Part shown: positions 44,996 through 52,284 of the stretch, piece after piece
How the letters are laid out: each line of letters opens with the position of its first letter
Position numbering within the stretch: position 1 is the first letter of the stretch
Source of the DNA: an uncultured Rhizobium sp.
GTDB taxonomy: Bacteria; Pseudomonadota; Alphaproteobacteria; Rhizobiales; Rhizobiaceae
Reading direction: 5' to 3'
Assembly: GCA_945952415.1 (NCBI GenBank)
Contig: CAMFIF010000011.1
Span: 1 to 64,000 of the forward strand
DNA length: 64,000 nt
Notes under the pieces: generated by a model
Databases searched by the model: none
The model's input: only the letters and a program-made list of their open reading frames with translations
What the model was told of the DNA's origin: nothing
Translations under genes and position numbers: made by a program

Positions 44996-46293
44996 CCCGA
45001 AAGGCCCGTGATCTTCTTCAGCCAGGGAATGACATAGCTGATCGGCCGCCGCCAGGCGACGGTAACCTCCGCTTCGGCGAGCGAGCCGCTGGAGAATTGC
45101 TGGCTCGGCCCCTGCCCCCCGGACCAGGCAAGGCCGCTCGGCGTTGCGGGGTCACGGGTCAGCCGCACGCGGGCCGCATAGGGCGCGCCAGCGCTTGAGA
45201 AACTCCGAACCAGCTGCTCGTTGCGCAGCACCGCCTGCATGGCTTCCACCGTAGACGGGAAATCCGAGACTTCGCCGACGGTGCCGAGGATCATGCCATA
45301 TTCCTCGCGGCGCACGGTGGAGGGCGCAATCTGCACCTCCATGCCGGGTTTCACGCGCTTGCCCTCGTTGGGCGGCAGATAGACGAGAAGCTCCAGCCCC
45401 ACGGCTCCGCTTTCCACGCTGATCAGCGGCTGGCCGGGCTGGATGCGGGTGCCGGGAATGGCCTTCCATTCGGTCACCCGCCCATCGGCGGGGCTGGTGA
45501 CGGTTTCCTGCTGGCGCAGCTGGATGTCCAGCTCCGACTGCTGGCGGCGGGCCTCGGCCACGCGCTCCTCGGCAGCCCTGACCTCCCGATCGTCGGCGCT
45601 GCGGCGGGTGATTTCCTGCGTTTCGAGATCGGTGATCTGGCTTTCCGCCTCAAGCTCGCTCTGCCGGGCTTCGGCCAGCGACATGCGGGTCTGGTTGAGC
45701 TGCGCCCAGGTGATGAGCTTGCGCTCGAAAAGCCCGTTGTCGCGCTCGGCCTGCTTCTCCATGGCGGTCACCCGCTCGCGGGCATCGCGCACCCTGAGCG
45801 ACAACACGTCCGTGCGGGCCCGCATTGCCTCCCGGGCGGCGCGGTCGGACTGGCCGATCCGGGCCTTCAGCGCCTCAAGCTGGCTTTCGCGCTCGGCAAT
45901 CACCGCCTCCAGATTGATCTTTTGCTGGCGTAGCCCTGGCTGGATGATGCGGGCAAGCTCCTGGTCGCGCCGGACCCGGGTGCCGACAGGCACCAGAATT
46001 TCGGTGAGCGTGCCATCGCCCGTCGCCACCGCATCCACCACCCGGCCGCCCGTGGTGATGAGGATGCCCGAGCCCTTCACCCGCTCCGGCACGCGGCCGA
46101 GCACGGACCAGAGGCCGGCAAGCGCGATAAGGGCAAGGAGGGCGAGCGTGGCAATCCAGTCCCGCGGCCGGGTAAGCCGGATCAGCTGGTCCAGCTGCTC
46201 GGGCGAGGACAGGCGGTCAAGCGCCGATTTGCGGAACAGGCGGGCGGCCTGGTTTTCCGCCGGCTGCGGCTCGGGGGTTTTCGCATCGGTCAT
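44992..46293 (-). CDS. HlyD-family periplasmic adaptor of the NHLP secretion system
   Basis: A 433-residue membrane-fusion protein. One transmembrane helix lies at about 45-68 (DWIATLALLALIALAGLWSVLG), then a biotinyl/lipoyl half-motif (VDAVATGDGTLTEILVPVGTRV), a long coiled-coil hairpin (about 105-245), the second lipoyl half (TVTSPADGRVTEWKAIPGTRIQPGQPLISVE) and a beta-barrel. It links the inner-membrane exporters to an outer-membrane channel; no TolC gene is in the window. ATG 46293 is taken as the start; a TTG four codons earlier is possible. First gene of the export operon. Confidence 0.9.
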   Translation of the reverse strand: MTDAKTPEPQPAENQAARLFRKSALDRLSSPEQLDQLIRLTRPRDWIATLALLALIALAGLWSVLGRVPERVKGSGILITTGGRVVDAVATGDGTLTEILVPVGTRVRRDQELARIIQPGLRQQKINLEAVIAERESQLEALKARIGQSDRAAREAMRARTDVLSLRVRDARERVTAMEKQAERDNGLFERKLITWAQLNQTRMSLAEARQSELEAESQITDLETQEITRRSADDREVRAAEERVAEARRQQSELDIQLRQQETVTSPADGRVTEWKAIPGTRIQPGQPLISVESGAVGLELLVYLPPNEGKRVKPGMEVQIAPSTVRREEYGMILGTVGEVSDFPSTVEAMQAVLRNEQLVRSFSSAGAPYAARVRLTRDPATPSGLAWSGGQGPSQQFSSGSLAEAEVTVAWRRPISYVIPWLKKITGLSG

Positions 46294-46629
46294 GGGCGCG
46301 CTCAACGGCCTGCCGAAGGGCGGGCGGAAAAACGGTTGCCCCTCGATCTCCCGGGATTTTTCATGCGCGCTCCGAAGGTCCTGCCAGAAGGTTTTAGTCG
46401 CTCGTCGTCATTCTAGGGGCTGGCCAAGGCAAAAGGCGCGATCCACCCCAAAAACGCCAAACCTGTGGTGGACGAAGGCGAATAAATATAGACAATGTCT
46501 ATTTTCGAACAGAATCCAGAATTCATCTCCCCGGCCATTTTCTTGAGTTTAGAATCCCAGCTTCACACAGTATGACGGCAATCATACGACAAATCATATT
46601 TATGTTTTACATCAATTAAGCTTTCATCT

Positions 46630-46659
46630 TCCGATCATCAATGACCATTGAAGATCGGA
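46630..46659. promoter_or_regulatory. 30-bp near-perfect palindrome in the NHLP control region
   Basis: TCCGATC-a-TCAATG-ac-CATTGA-a-GATCGGA: 26 of 30 positions are paired, with one A/A mismatch per arm and a 2-bp centre. It ends about 22 bp upstream of an extended -10 element, so it is well placed as an operator for the regulator gene; it could also fold as a hairpin in a leftward leader. Confidence 0.65.
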
Positions 46660-46681
46660 GTCTTTATGGACTTTTGGGGTA

Positions 46682-46690
46682 TGCTATAAT
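46682..46690 (+). promoter_or_regulatory. Extended -10 promoter of the regulator gene
   Basis: TGC-TATAAT is an exact extended -10 element (TATAAT 46685-46690), 90 bp before the regulator ATG. No good -35 is present, as is usual for extended -10 promoters, and the palindrome occupies the -35/-60 area. Confidence 0.5.
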
Positions 46691-46780
46691 TTTCATGTAA
46701 CTGGATGATCGTCAAATACGCATCCATCCCGACCCCAAACCCGACCATTTCGCGACGTGAAAGCCGGACAGAGGATAGGC

Positions 46781-47767
46781 ATGAACATTCTCGTCCAGCA
46801 GACGGGAGACGGAGCCCGCGATGCGCCCGGCCTGGCAGCGGCCGGAGGCTCCGCCTCGGCGCGCCTTGCCGAGCGCCACGCCTTTCTGAGCCGGCCCGGC
46901 TTTGCAGACGCCCGCCGGCTGGCGACGGCAAAGCTCGTCGAGCTCTTTTCAGGCGACTATCTGATGAACCGCCTGATGCTGGAAGAGGGGCGCTATACCA
47001 CCATTCAGACGCTGCTCAGCCTTGCCGCCTGCCAGCAGGCGGAAGAGCGCCAGACCTGGCTGACGCTGGGCCGGCTCCAGGCCCGGCTTGCGGGCTCGGA
47101 ATTTGCCAGCCGCAACCGGATCGAGGCGCTGGTCGCCATTCTCGAACGCTATGGTTTCGTCGAGCGCCGCAAGGCCGAAGACGATCTGCGCGTGACGCTG
47201 ATTACCCCGACCGCAAAGCTCTGGGGTGCCGATGCGCTGCATGTGGAGGCCTTTACCGGTGCCTTCCGCCCGGTGAGCGGCGCAAAACGGGCAGGTGCCG
47301 CGGCGACCGCGGCGGCGGAGGGCGGCGCGGCCTTTCCAGAGCCTTCCTTCGATCCGCAGGCGCCGGCCTGGACGAACCGCGATCTCGCCGCTGCGGGCAG
47401 CGGCCACCGAAGCTGGCACCGGCTGCTTAGCCCGCGGCTCGACGGGCTTTTTGCGCTTCGGGCCCGCCATGCGGCCTTTCAGGATCTCGCCTCGCGGGAT
47501 GGCGGCTATCTGGTGCTGCTTCTGGCGCTCGAACAGGCCGACCGCACGGGCTCGGCCCGTCTGAGCCTGCCCTATGAAACCGTTTCCAGCCATACCGGCG
47601 TTTCCCGCACCCATGCCCGCCAGCTGGTGGAACAGGCGGAGGCAAACGGCTTTCTGAAGCTGCTCTCCAAGGGCGGGCGCGAGGTGGAGGCGACGGAGAC
47701 CTTGCAGCAGGCCGCCGATGCCTGGTTTGCCGATCACATGATCTTCCTGCTCGGCCGGGACGACTGA
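46781..47767 (+). CDS. Two-winged-helix regulator within the NHLP locus
   Basis: A 328-residue protein with two MarR-like winged-helix segments: residues about 55-145 (TWLTLGRLQARLAGSEFASRNRIEALVAILERYGFVERRKAEDDLRVTLITPTAK) and about 240-315 (LSLPYETVSSHTGVSRTHARQLVEQAEANGFLKLLSKGGREVEAT). An alanine/glycine linker of about 60 residues joins them. I do not recognise a named family. It lies between the export operon and the precursor genes and probably controls one or both. ATG 46781 follows GAGGATAGGC; a GTG eight codons earlier lacks a ribosome site. It converges with the last precursor gene. Confidence 0.75.
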   Translation: MNILVQQTGDGARDAPGLAAAGGSASARLAERHAFLSRPGFADARRLATAKLVELFSGDYLMNRLMLEEGRYTTIQTLLSLAACQQAEERQTWLTLGRLQARLAGSEFASRNRIEALVAILERYGFVERRKAEDDLRVTLITPTAKLWGADALHVEAFTGAFRPVSGAKRAGAAATAAAEGGAAFPEPSFDPQAPAWTNRDLAAAGSGHRSWHRLLSPRLDGLFALRARHAAFQDLASRDGGYLVLLLALEQADRTGSARLSLPYETVSSHTGVSRTHARQLVEQAEANGFLKLLSKGGREVEATETLQQAADAWFADHMIFLLGRDD

Positions 47768-47774
47768 ACGGAAA

Positions 47775-47796
47775 GACCCGGCACGATGGCCGGGTC
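47775..47796 (-). terminator. Terminator of the precursor-gene operon
   Basis: GACCCGGC (47775-47782) pairs with GCCGGGTC (47789-47796) around a 6-nt loop; on the minus strand TTTCC follows. It lies between the convergent regulator and precursor genes. Confidence 0.65.
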
Positions 47797-47824
47797 CGGT
47801 CAGTCTGCGTCGGGAGGACAGGGC

Positions 47825-48163
47825 TCAGTCGATGCCCATCCGCTCCAGCTTTTCCACGGTCCATCCGTCACCCTTGCAGATATTGACGCGGCCGCCGCCG
47901 GAGGCGAGGTCCAGCAGGGCATCGGGCAGTTCGTCCATGGCAAGCGCACGCGGCAGCACCAGCACTGCCTCGCCCGCGCCCTCCTCGACGACCCGGAACG
48001 TCACGCCGGGGGCGGGATCGAAACCGAGAAGCTCGGTCACGGCCGCATGGGGATCGGACAGCAGCCGGGCACGGAAGGCGGCATCTGCGGCAGCCCGTTC
48101 GCGCAGCTGGACTTCCAGCAGCAGGCGGGCCTTGTCGAGCGGGATATCGGCAATCGCATTCAT
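47825..48163 (-). CDS. NHLP-leader RiPP precursor 1
   Basis: A 112-residue precursor. The leader (about 90 residues) has the shared pattern DPHAAVTELLGFDP, FRVVEEGAGEAVLVLP and DELPDALLDLASGG. The core of about 22 residues begins after GG and contains NICKGDGWTVEKLERMGID; its Cys is the only one in the protein. The core is more charged and helical than the others and holds the only Met among the cores. Last gene of the precursor run, 28 bp after precursor 2; AAGGATGA precedes the ATG. A terminator follows. Confidence 0.88.
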   Translation of the reverse strand: MNAIADIPLDKARLLLEVQLRERAAADAAFRARLLSDPHAAVTELLGFDPAPGVTFRVVEEGAGEAVLVLPRALAMDELPDALLDLASGGGRVNICKGDGWTVEKLERMGID

Positions 48164-48190
48164 GGGATCATCCTTTTCAGTAAGCGGAGC

Positions 48191-48511
48191 CTAATTCTTG
48201 CATAATTGGGGAAGGATCTGGCCAAGAGGCACGATGGTCAAAGATTGACCTCCCACGAAATCGAGGAGTTCCTCGGGCAGTTCATCCGCCTCGAACGGGC
48301 GAGGCAGGACGAGAACCGCTTCCCCTTCCTCCTCCTCGACGACGCGGATCTTCACCGAGGGGATGGGGTCGACGCCGAGAAGCGCCTTCAGCGCCCCGTG
48401 GGGATCGGCCTTCAGCGTGGCGCGAAAGGCCGGATCTGCGGCCGCCTTTTCCAGGAGCGCCGTCTGGATTTCGGCGCGAAGCTCATCCACGTCCGGCCTT
48501 TGAAGGGCCAT
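48191..48511 (-). CDS. NHLP-leader RiPP precursor 2
   Basis: A 106-residue precursor. The leader includes AALLEKAAADPAFRATLKADP-like sequence, LLGVDPIPSVKIRVVEEEEG, EAVLVLPRPFEADELPEELLDFVGG. The core reads QSLTIVPLGQILPQLCKN, hydrophobic with a single Cys followed by Lys near the C terminus. ATG 48511 lies only 2 nt after the stop of precursor 3, with AAAGGG upstream, so translation is probably coupled. A TTG two codons earlier overlaps that stop but has no room for a ribosome site. Confidence 0.88.
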   Translation of the reverse strand: MALQRPDVDELRAEIQTALLEKAAADPAFRATLKADPHGALKALLGVDPIPSVKIRVVEEEEGEAVLVLPRPFEADELPEELLDFVGGQSLTIVPLGQILPQLCKN

Positions 48512-48513
48512 GA

Positions 48514-48840
48514 TCAACCCTTTCCGAGGCTGGTCTTCGGCGGGCAGATGGAGCTGAAATCCGGCCCGAAGGGCGAGGCGAAACCGCCCGAGGCGAGATC
48601 GAGGATCTCGTCGGAAAGCTCGTCGGAGGCAACGGCGCGCGGCAGCGCCAGAACGGCCTCGTTCTCCCGCTCCTCGACCACGCGGATCGTCAGATGGGGG
48701 ATCGGATCGGTACCGAAGGCGGCCTTCAGCGCCGCATGGGGATCGCTGACAAGGAGGGCACGGAAGGAGGGATCGGCGGCAGCCCTTTCGAGCAGCGTCT
48801 TCTCGATGTGGCGGCGCGCCTGTTGGAACAAGTCACTCAT
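48514..48840 (-). CDS. NHLP-leader RiPP precursor 3
   Basis: A 108-residue precursor. The leader has ARRHIEKTLLERAAADPSFR, DPHAALKAAFGTDPIP and DELSDEILDLASGG. The core of about 22 residues starts FASPFGPDFSSICPPK and ends TSLGKG; it has one Cys, two Lys and several Ser/Pro. The leader is nearly the same as that of precursor 5, so these two share a recent ancestor. GAGGTTATC precedes the ATG. Confidence 0.88.
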   Translation of the reverse strand: MSDLFQQARRHIEKTLLERAAADPSFRALLVSDPHAALKAAFGTDPIPHLTIRVVEERENEAVLALPRAVASDELSDEILDLASGGFASPFGPDFSSICPPKTSLGKG

Positions 48841-48873
48841 GATAACCTCGCGGGTTGAAAGGGGAAAAGAGGA

Positions 48874-49197
48874 TCAGTCCTCGTGGCTGAAATTGCAGAG
48901 ATTGGTCAGCACGGTGCCGTGCGGGCCGTAATATTTTCCGCCCGCTGCGTAATCGAGCAGCTCGTCCGGCAGTTCGTCCGCGGTCATCGGCCGGGGGAGG
49001 ACGAGGATGATCTCGCCCTTTACCTCTTCCAGCACCCGGATCTTGATCGAGGAGACGGGGTCGCCCCCGAAAAGCGCCTCGATCGCGCCGTGAGGCTCGG
49101 CCAGCAGGCGATTGCGGAAGGCGGCGTCCCTCGCCGCCTCATGCCGAAGCAGATCTTCGAGACGGCTGCGCAAGACGGCGAGCGGAGCGTCGGTCAT
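48874..49197 (-). CDS. NHLP-leader RiPP precursor 4
   Basis: A 107-residue precursor. The leader has LLRHEAARDAAFRNRLLAEP, ALFGGDPVSSIKIRVLEE and DELPDELLDYAAGG. The core KYYGPHGTVLTNLCNFSHED has one Cys and, unlike the others, its only Lys at the first core position. The frame stays open upstream to 49329, but ATG 49197 (with GAGG 8 nt upstream) gives the family length, and upstream residues are not leader-like. It starts 10 bp after the stop of precursor 5. Confidence 0.88.
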   Translation of the reverse strand: MTDAPLAVLRSRLEDLLRHEAARDAAFRNRLLAEPHGAIEALFGGDPVSSIKIRVLEEVKGEIILVLPRPMTADELPDELLDYAAGGKYYGPHGTVLTNLCNFSHED

Positions 49198-49207
49198 CGG
49201 CCGTGCC

Positions 49208-49552
49208 TCACTTCTTGCAGTGCGGGCCGCGCGGACCGTTGTTCCCTTCCCAGAGATGCGGGGGCAGGAAGGAGGAGAAACCGACGCCGCCCGAGGCGAG
49301 ATCGAGGATGTCATCGGAGAGTTCGTCATCGGCCACGGCGCGCGGCAGCACCAGCACCGCCTCGCCGGCGCCTTCCTCGATGACGGTGATCTTCAGCGAG
49401 GGCACGGGATCGCTGCCGAAGGCTTCGCGGATCGCCGCATGGGGATTGGCCTTCAGCAGGGCGCGGAACTGCGCATCGGTGGCGGCGCGCTCCAGAAGCG
49501 CCTTTTCCACATGGCGGCGGGCTTCGGTAATGATGTCTCGCGTGTCGGTCAT
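49208..49552 (-). CDS. NHLP-leader RiPP precursor 5
   Basis: A 114-residue precursor. The leader has ARRHVEKALLERAATDAQFR, EAFGSDPVPSLKITVIEE and DELSDDILDLASGG. The core of about 25 residues, the longest, starts VGFSSFLPPHLWEGNN and ends GPRGPHCKK, with one Cys followed by two Lys. The 207-bp gap before it (49553-49759) has no gene I can support but holds a CACCGCC/GGCGGTG hairpin (49680-49702), perhaps an attenuator or processing site between precursors 6 and 5. Confidence 0.88.
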   Translation of the reverse strand: MTDTRDIITEARRHVEKALLERAATDAQFRALLKANPHAAIREAFGSDPVPSLKITVIEEGAGEAVLVLPRAVADDELSDDILDLASGGVGFSSFLPPHLWEGNNGPRGPHCKK

Positions 49553-49759
49553 GGTCCTGTTCTCCGTTGGACTGGGTTGGGTCTTCCGCTGGCTTCTTGC
49601 CGAACCGGACGATGGAAGGCCGGCGGGCCATGGGTGGGGCTGTGCCGGCTTTCGGGAAGAAGGCGCAGCGGAAGGGGATCACCGCCGCAGGGGAAGGCGG
49701 TGTCCGGGGGTGGATGGATCGGGTGGCGATGGAGGCCGGGAGCGGAAGCCCGCGCCCGT

Positions 49760-50086
49760 TCAGCGCTGGGGCTTCTTGCAGCCCCATTCCTCGGGATAGA
49801 AATCCCCCGAGAAGATGAAACCGCCGGAGGCGAGATCGAGAAGCTCGTCGGGCAACTCGTCGGCGGCAATGTCATGGGGCAGCACCAGCGTGACCTCGCC
49901 CGGCTGTTCCTCGATCACCCGCAGGCGATAGTTCGGGATCGGATCGACGCCGAGCAGCTGGCGCAGCGCTGCCCGCGGATCGGACACCAGAAGCGCGCGG
50001 AACGCCTGATCCGCCTCTGCGCGGGCAACCAGCGCCTCCTGCACCCGCATCCGGGCGAGCGTCATGGGATCGGTGGAAACAGCCAT
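49760..50086 (-). CDS. NHLP-leader RiPP precursor 6
   Basis: A 108-residue precursor, first in the run. The leader has VQEALVARAEADQAFRALLVSDP, LLGVDPIPNYRLRVIEEQPGEVTLVLP in variant form and DELPDELLDLASGG. The core FIFSGDFYPEEWGCKKPQR is aromatic-rich with one Cys followed by two Lys. AGAGG precedes the ATG. It is divergent from the first GNAT gene across 191 bp, the likely promoter region of both sides. Confidence 0.88.
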   Translation of the reverse strand: MAVSTDPMTLARMRVQEALVARAEADQAFRALLVSDPRAALRQLLGVDPIPNYRLRVIEEQPGEVTLVLPHDIAADELPDELLDLASGGFIFSGDFYPEEWGCKKPQR

Positions 50087-50277
50087 GCTAACCTCTTTCT
50101 GTCGTCAGGACGGGCAGTGCCTGACTGCGATGGGAGGACTATAGACCAAGCCCGGACGACGGGCGGAAAGGACCTCAAAAGTTCCAAAACAGGCGGGCCG
50201 CTTTCGGCTAGGTATAGGAAAGACCGGTCAGCGCACCGCATCGTCAACCCCTGGACAGGAAGCCCGGACATCCCACG
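50087..50277. promoter_or_regulatory. Divergent promoter region, precursor operon / GNAT genes
   Basis: This 191-bp gap carries an imperfect inverted repeat GGACCT-caaa-AGTTCC (50170-50185) and, on the minus strand, a TCTATAG sequence near 50140 that could be the -10 of the precursor operon. No gene is present. Confidence 0.4.
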
Positions 50278-51237
50278 ATGACCCCTCGATCCCAGAAGGC
50301 CGCCGCCACAGAGCCCGTGATCCGCGACATCGTCCCGTCAGAGGCCGTCCACTTTTCCGGGCTGACCGCGCCCGCCCTTCGAACCGTTCTGGGCGAGGCG
50401 GCGCTTCCGGCAGACTGCTGGCGGATCGGTGCCTTCCTGGAAGGCGAACCCGCGGGCCTTCTTCTGTCGGCACCCGGCTTCGAGACGATGCAGGACCTCA
50501 CCACGCTGATGGTCGCGCCCGGTTTCCGCCGCCGCGGCATTGGCCGCGCGCTTCTCAATACGCTTCACCAGCGGGCTCAGGCGGCCGGCAAGCGCGGGCT
50601 CGTCGCCCGCTGGTCCAACCGTCTGCCGCGCGCTCAGGAATTTCAGGCCCTCCTTGCTTCCGCCGGCTGGTCGGCGCCCGTCGAGACGCGCCGCCGGATG
50701 ACGTGGCGGGTGGGCGACTGGCGCAAGGGCTTTCCCCGCCGTGACCAGATCCTTGCAAGGCTGCGCGCCCACGGACTGAACGACCGGAGCCTTGCCGAAC
50801 TCGGCCCGGAAGGGCTCGCCGCCTTCCGGAAGGAAAATGCGGCCCTGATCGCCGCCGGCCGCGCGCCCGAATGGGCCTCTGCCGAGGGCTGGATCGAGGG
50901 CGCTGATTCCGATCTCTCGCTCGTCCTGCATGATCGCGACGGCGCGCTCTGCGGCTGGATTGCCGTCTATTACCAGCCGCAATGGCAGCGCTGGTTCGTG
51001 CCCCAGGGCTGGGTGGTGCGGGAGAAGGTGCCGCAAGGCTGGCTCGTCGGCGGCATTGCCTCGCTGATTGCCCGGCTGGAGGAAAAGGCCGGGCCGGAGG
51101 GGCAGATCATCGCCCAGCCGCCCGCCGGCATCGCCGGCGGCATGGAGGCGATGCTGCACCGCCATTTCGGCCCTTACGCCGTGGCCATGGATTTCCTGAA
51201 CGAAAGCGAATTCCTGTTTCGCCGGGATGGCGGGTGA
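50278..51237 (+). CDS. GNAT-family acyltransferase of the NHLP locus (1)
   Basis: A 319-residue protein. The N-terminal half is a GNAT domain: LTTLMVAPGFRRRGIGRALLNTL contains the acyl-CoA pyrophosphate loop (R-R-x-G-I-G/R), and LVARWSNRLPRAQEFQALLASAGW is the following helix. The C-terminal half (about 150-319) resembles a second, degenerate GNAT-like fold without a clear acyl-CoA loop. It is paralogous to the next gene. Divergence from six RiPP precursor genes suggests it modifies them; GNAT maturases that attach fatty acids to lysine or ornithine are known in related NHLP systems. The acyl donor and target are not shown by sequence. Confidence 0.75.
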   Translation: MTPRSQKAAATEPVIRDIVPSEAVHFSGLTAPALRTVLGEAALPADCWRIGAFLEGEPAGLLLSAPGFETMQDLTTLMVAPGFRRRGIGRALLNTLHQRAQAAGKRGLVARWSNRLPRAQEFQALLASAGWSAPVETRRRMTWRVGDWRKGFPRRDQILARLRAHGLNDRSLAELGPEGLAAFRKENAALIAAGRAPEWASAEGWIEGADSDLSLVLHDRDGALCGWIAVYYQPQWQRWFVPQGWVVREKVPQGWLVGGIASLIARLEEKAGPEGQIIAQPPAGIAGGMEAMLHRHFGPYAVAMDFLNESEFLFRRDGG

Positions 51238-51288
51238 GACCGTGCCGCCCCTCCCCGCCGCCCGCATGATCCTCTTCAGGCCCTTTCC

Positions 51289-52284
51289 ATGACGACACGC
51301 CAGACCGATACCGCAACGCCCCCGCTCCTCTCCGATCTCGCCATCCGCGAGACCCGCCCGGAGGATGCGCCGCCGCTTACGCGCCTGACGGCACGGAATT
51401 TCCAGCCCTTCCTCACCGCCGGGTCCGAGGGGCCTGATCACTGTCACCTCGCCGCCTTTCTCGACCAGGTGCCGGTCGGCCTGCTGATCAGCCGAAGGGA
51501 CCCGGAACGGGCGGAGCGGCAGGAAATCCTCTCGCTCATGGTCGCCCCGCTTCTGAGACGGCAGGGCATTGCCGGGGCGCTGCTGGCCGCGCTTGAAGAG
51601 CGCCTTCCCGCCCGCGGCATCACCGAAATGGCGGCGAGCTGGTCGGACCGGCTGCCGCAGATCGACAGTTTCGGTGGCCTTCTCGCCCGCCATGGATGGG
51701 AGCCGCCCCGCCCGCAGCGCCTCCGCATGAGCTTCAACGTGCGCGATGCGATCGAGGCCCTGCAGGGCACCCGGCAGCTGATGGCGCGGGCACTTGGCCG
51801 GGGCACGGTCTATCTGCCGCTGTCAGCGCTGGGCAAGGAGGGCTGGCCGAAGCTTGCCGCCGCCGCCGCGGCCTATGAGAAACGGGGCCTCCTGCCCGGC
51901 TGGGCCGATCCGCGCCCCTGGGAGGAGACGAGCGATCCCCATGTCTCGCAGCTTCTGATGGGTTCGGACGGGGCGATCCGCGGCTGGCTGCTTGCCGAGC
52001 ACCAGCCGGCCTTCAACCGCCATGCGGCCCCGGTTGGCTGGGCGGGCGGCGATGCGGAGGCCATGCTGCTCGCGGCGAAGGGCTGGCTCAACGCGCTCGA
52101 GCAGCGCGAGGGGCCGGGCGCGACCCTGATTCTCCAGCCCACCTATAAAAACGGCGCGCGGGTGGCCTCGCTGCTCGACCGGCATTTCCGGCCGCATGCG
52201 CTCTGGTCGGATCAGTTGGTCATCAGCGTGCGGCCGGTCTCTGCCGCGGGTTCTTCCATCGCCCGGCGCGGCAGAAGCATGTAG
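51289..52284 (+). CDS. GNAT-family acyltransferase of the NHLP locus (2)
   Basis: A 331-residue paralogue of the previous protein with the same two-part build: acyl-CoA loop in ILSLMVAPLLRRQGIAGALLAALEERLP, then AASWSDRLPQIDSFGGLLARHGWEPPRPQRLRMSFNVRDA, and a C-terminal half with GWLLAEHQPAFNRHAAPVGW matching GWIAVYYQPQWQRWFVPQGW of the first. The loop reads RRQGIAGA, with Ala in the second glycine position, still permissible. Its 3' end overlaps the convergent response-regulator gene by 73 bp. The two copies may act on different precursors or form a heterodimer. Confidence 0.75.
   Translation: MTTRQTDTATPPLLSDLAIRETRPEDAPPLTRLTARNFQPFLTAGSEGPDHCHLAAFLDQVPVGLLISRRDPERAERQEILSLMVAPLLRRQGIAGALLAALEERLPARGITEMAASWSDRLPQIDSFGGLLARHGWEPPRPQRLRMSFNVRDAIEALQGTRQLMARALGRGTVYLPLSALGKEGWPKLAAAAAAYEKRGLLPGWADPRPWEETSDPHVSQLLMGSDGAIRGWLLAEHQPAFNRHAAPVGWAGGDAEAMLLAAKGWLNALEQREGPGATLILQPTYKNGARVASLLDRHFRPHALWSDQLVISVRPVSAAGSSIARRGRSM

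Larger units (their letters stand above)
46294..46780. other. AT-rich divergent control region of the NHLP locus
   Basis: These 487 bp separate the leftward export operon from the rightward regulator gene. From about 46440 to 46740 the base composition drops to clearly AT-rich sequence, unlike the rest of the window. It contains a 30-bp palindrome (46630-46659) and an extended -10 promoter (46682-46690). I see no ORF with a ribosome site in it. Confidence 0.6.

Noticed and set aside
40159-45037. Long plus-strand frames opposite the two ABC transporter genes
   Set aside because: Walker A, signature and Walker B motifs lie on the minus strand; the plus-strand products are featureless.
49567-49818. 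Possible extra small peptide gene on the plus strand in the gap between precursors 5 and 6
   Set aside because: No leader motif, no GG site and no ribosome site; it overlaps precursor 6 in antisense.
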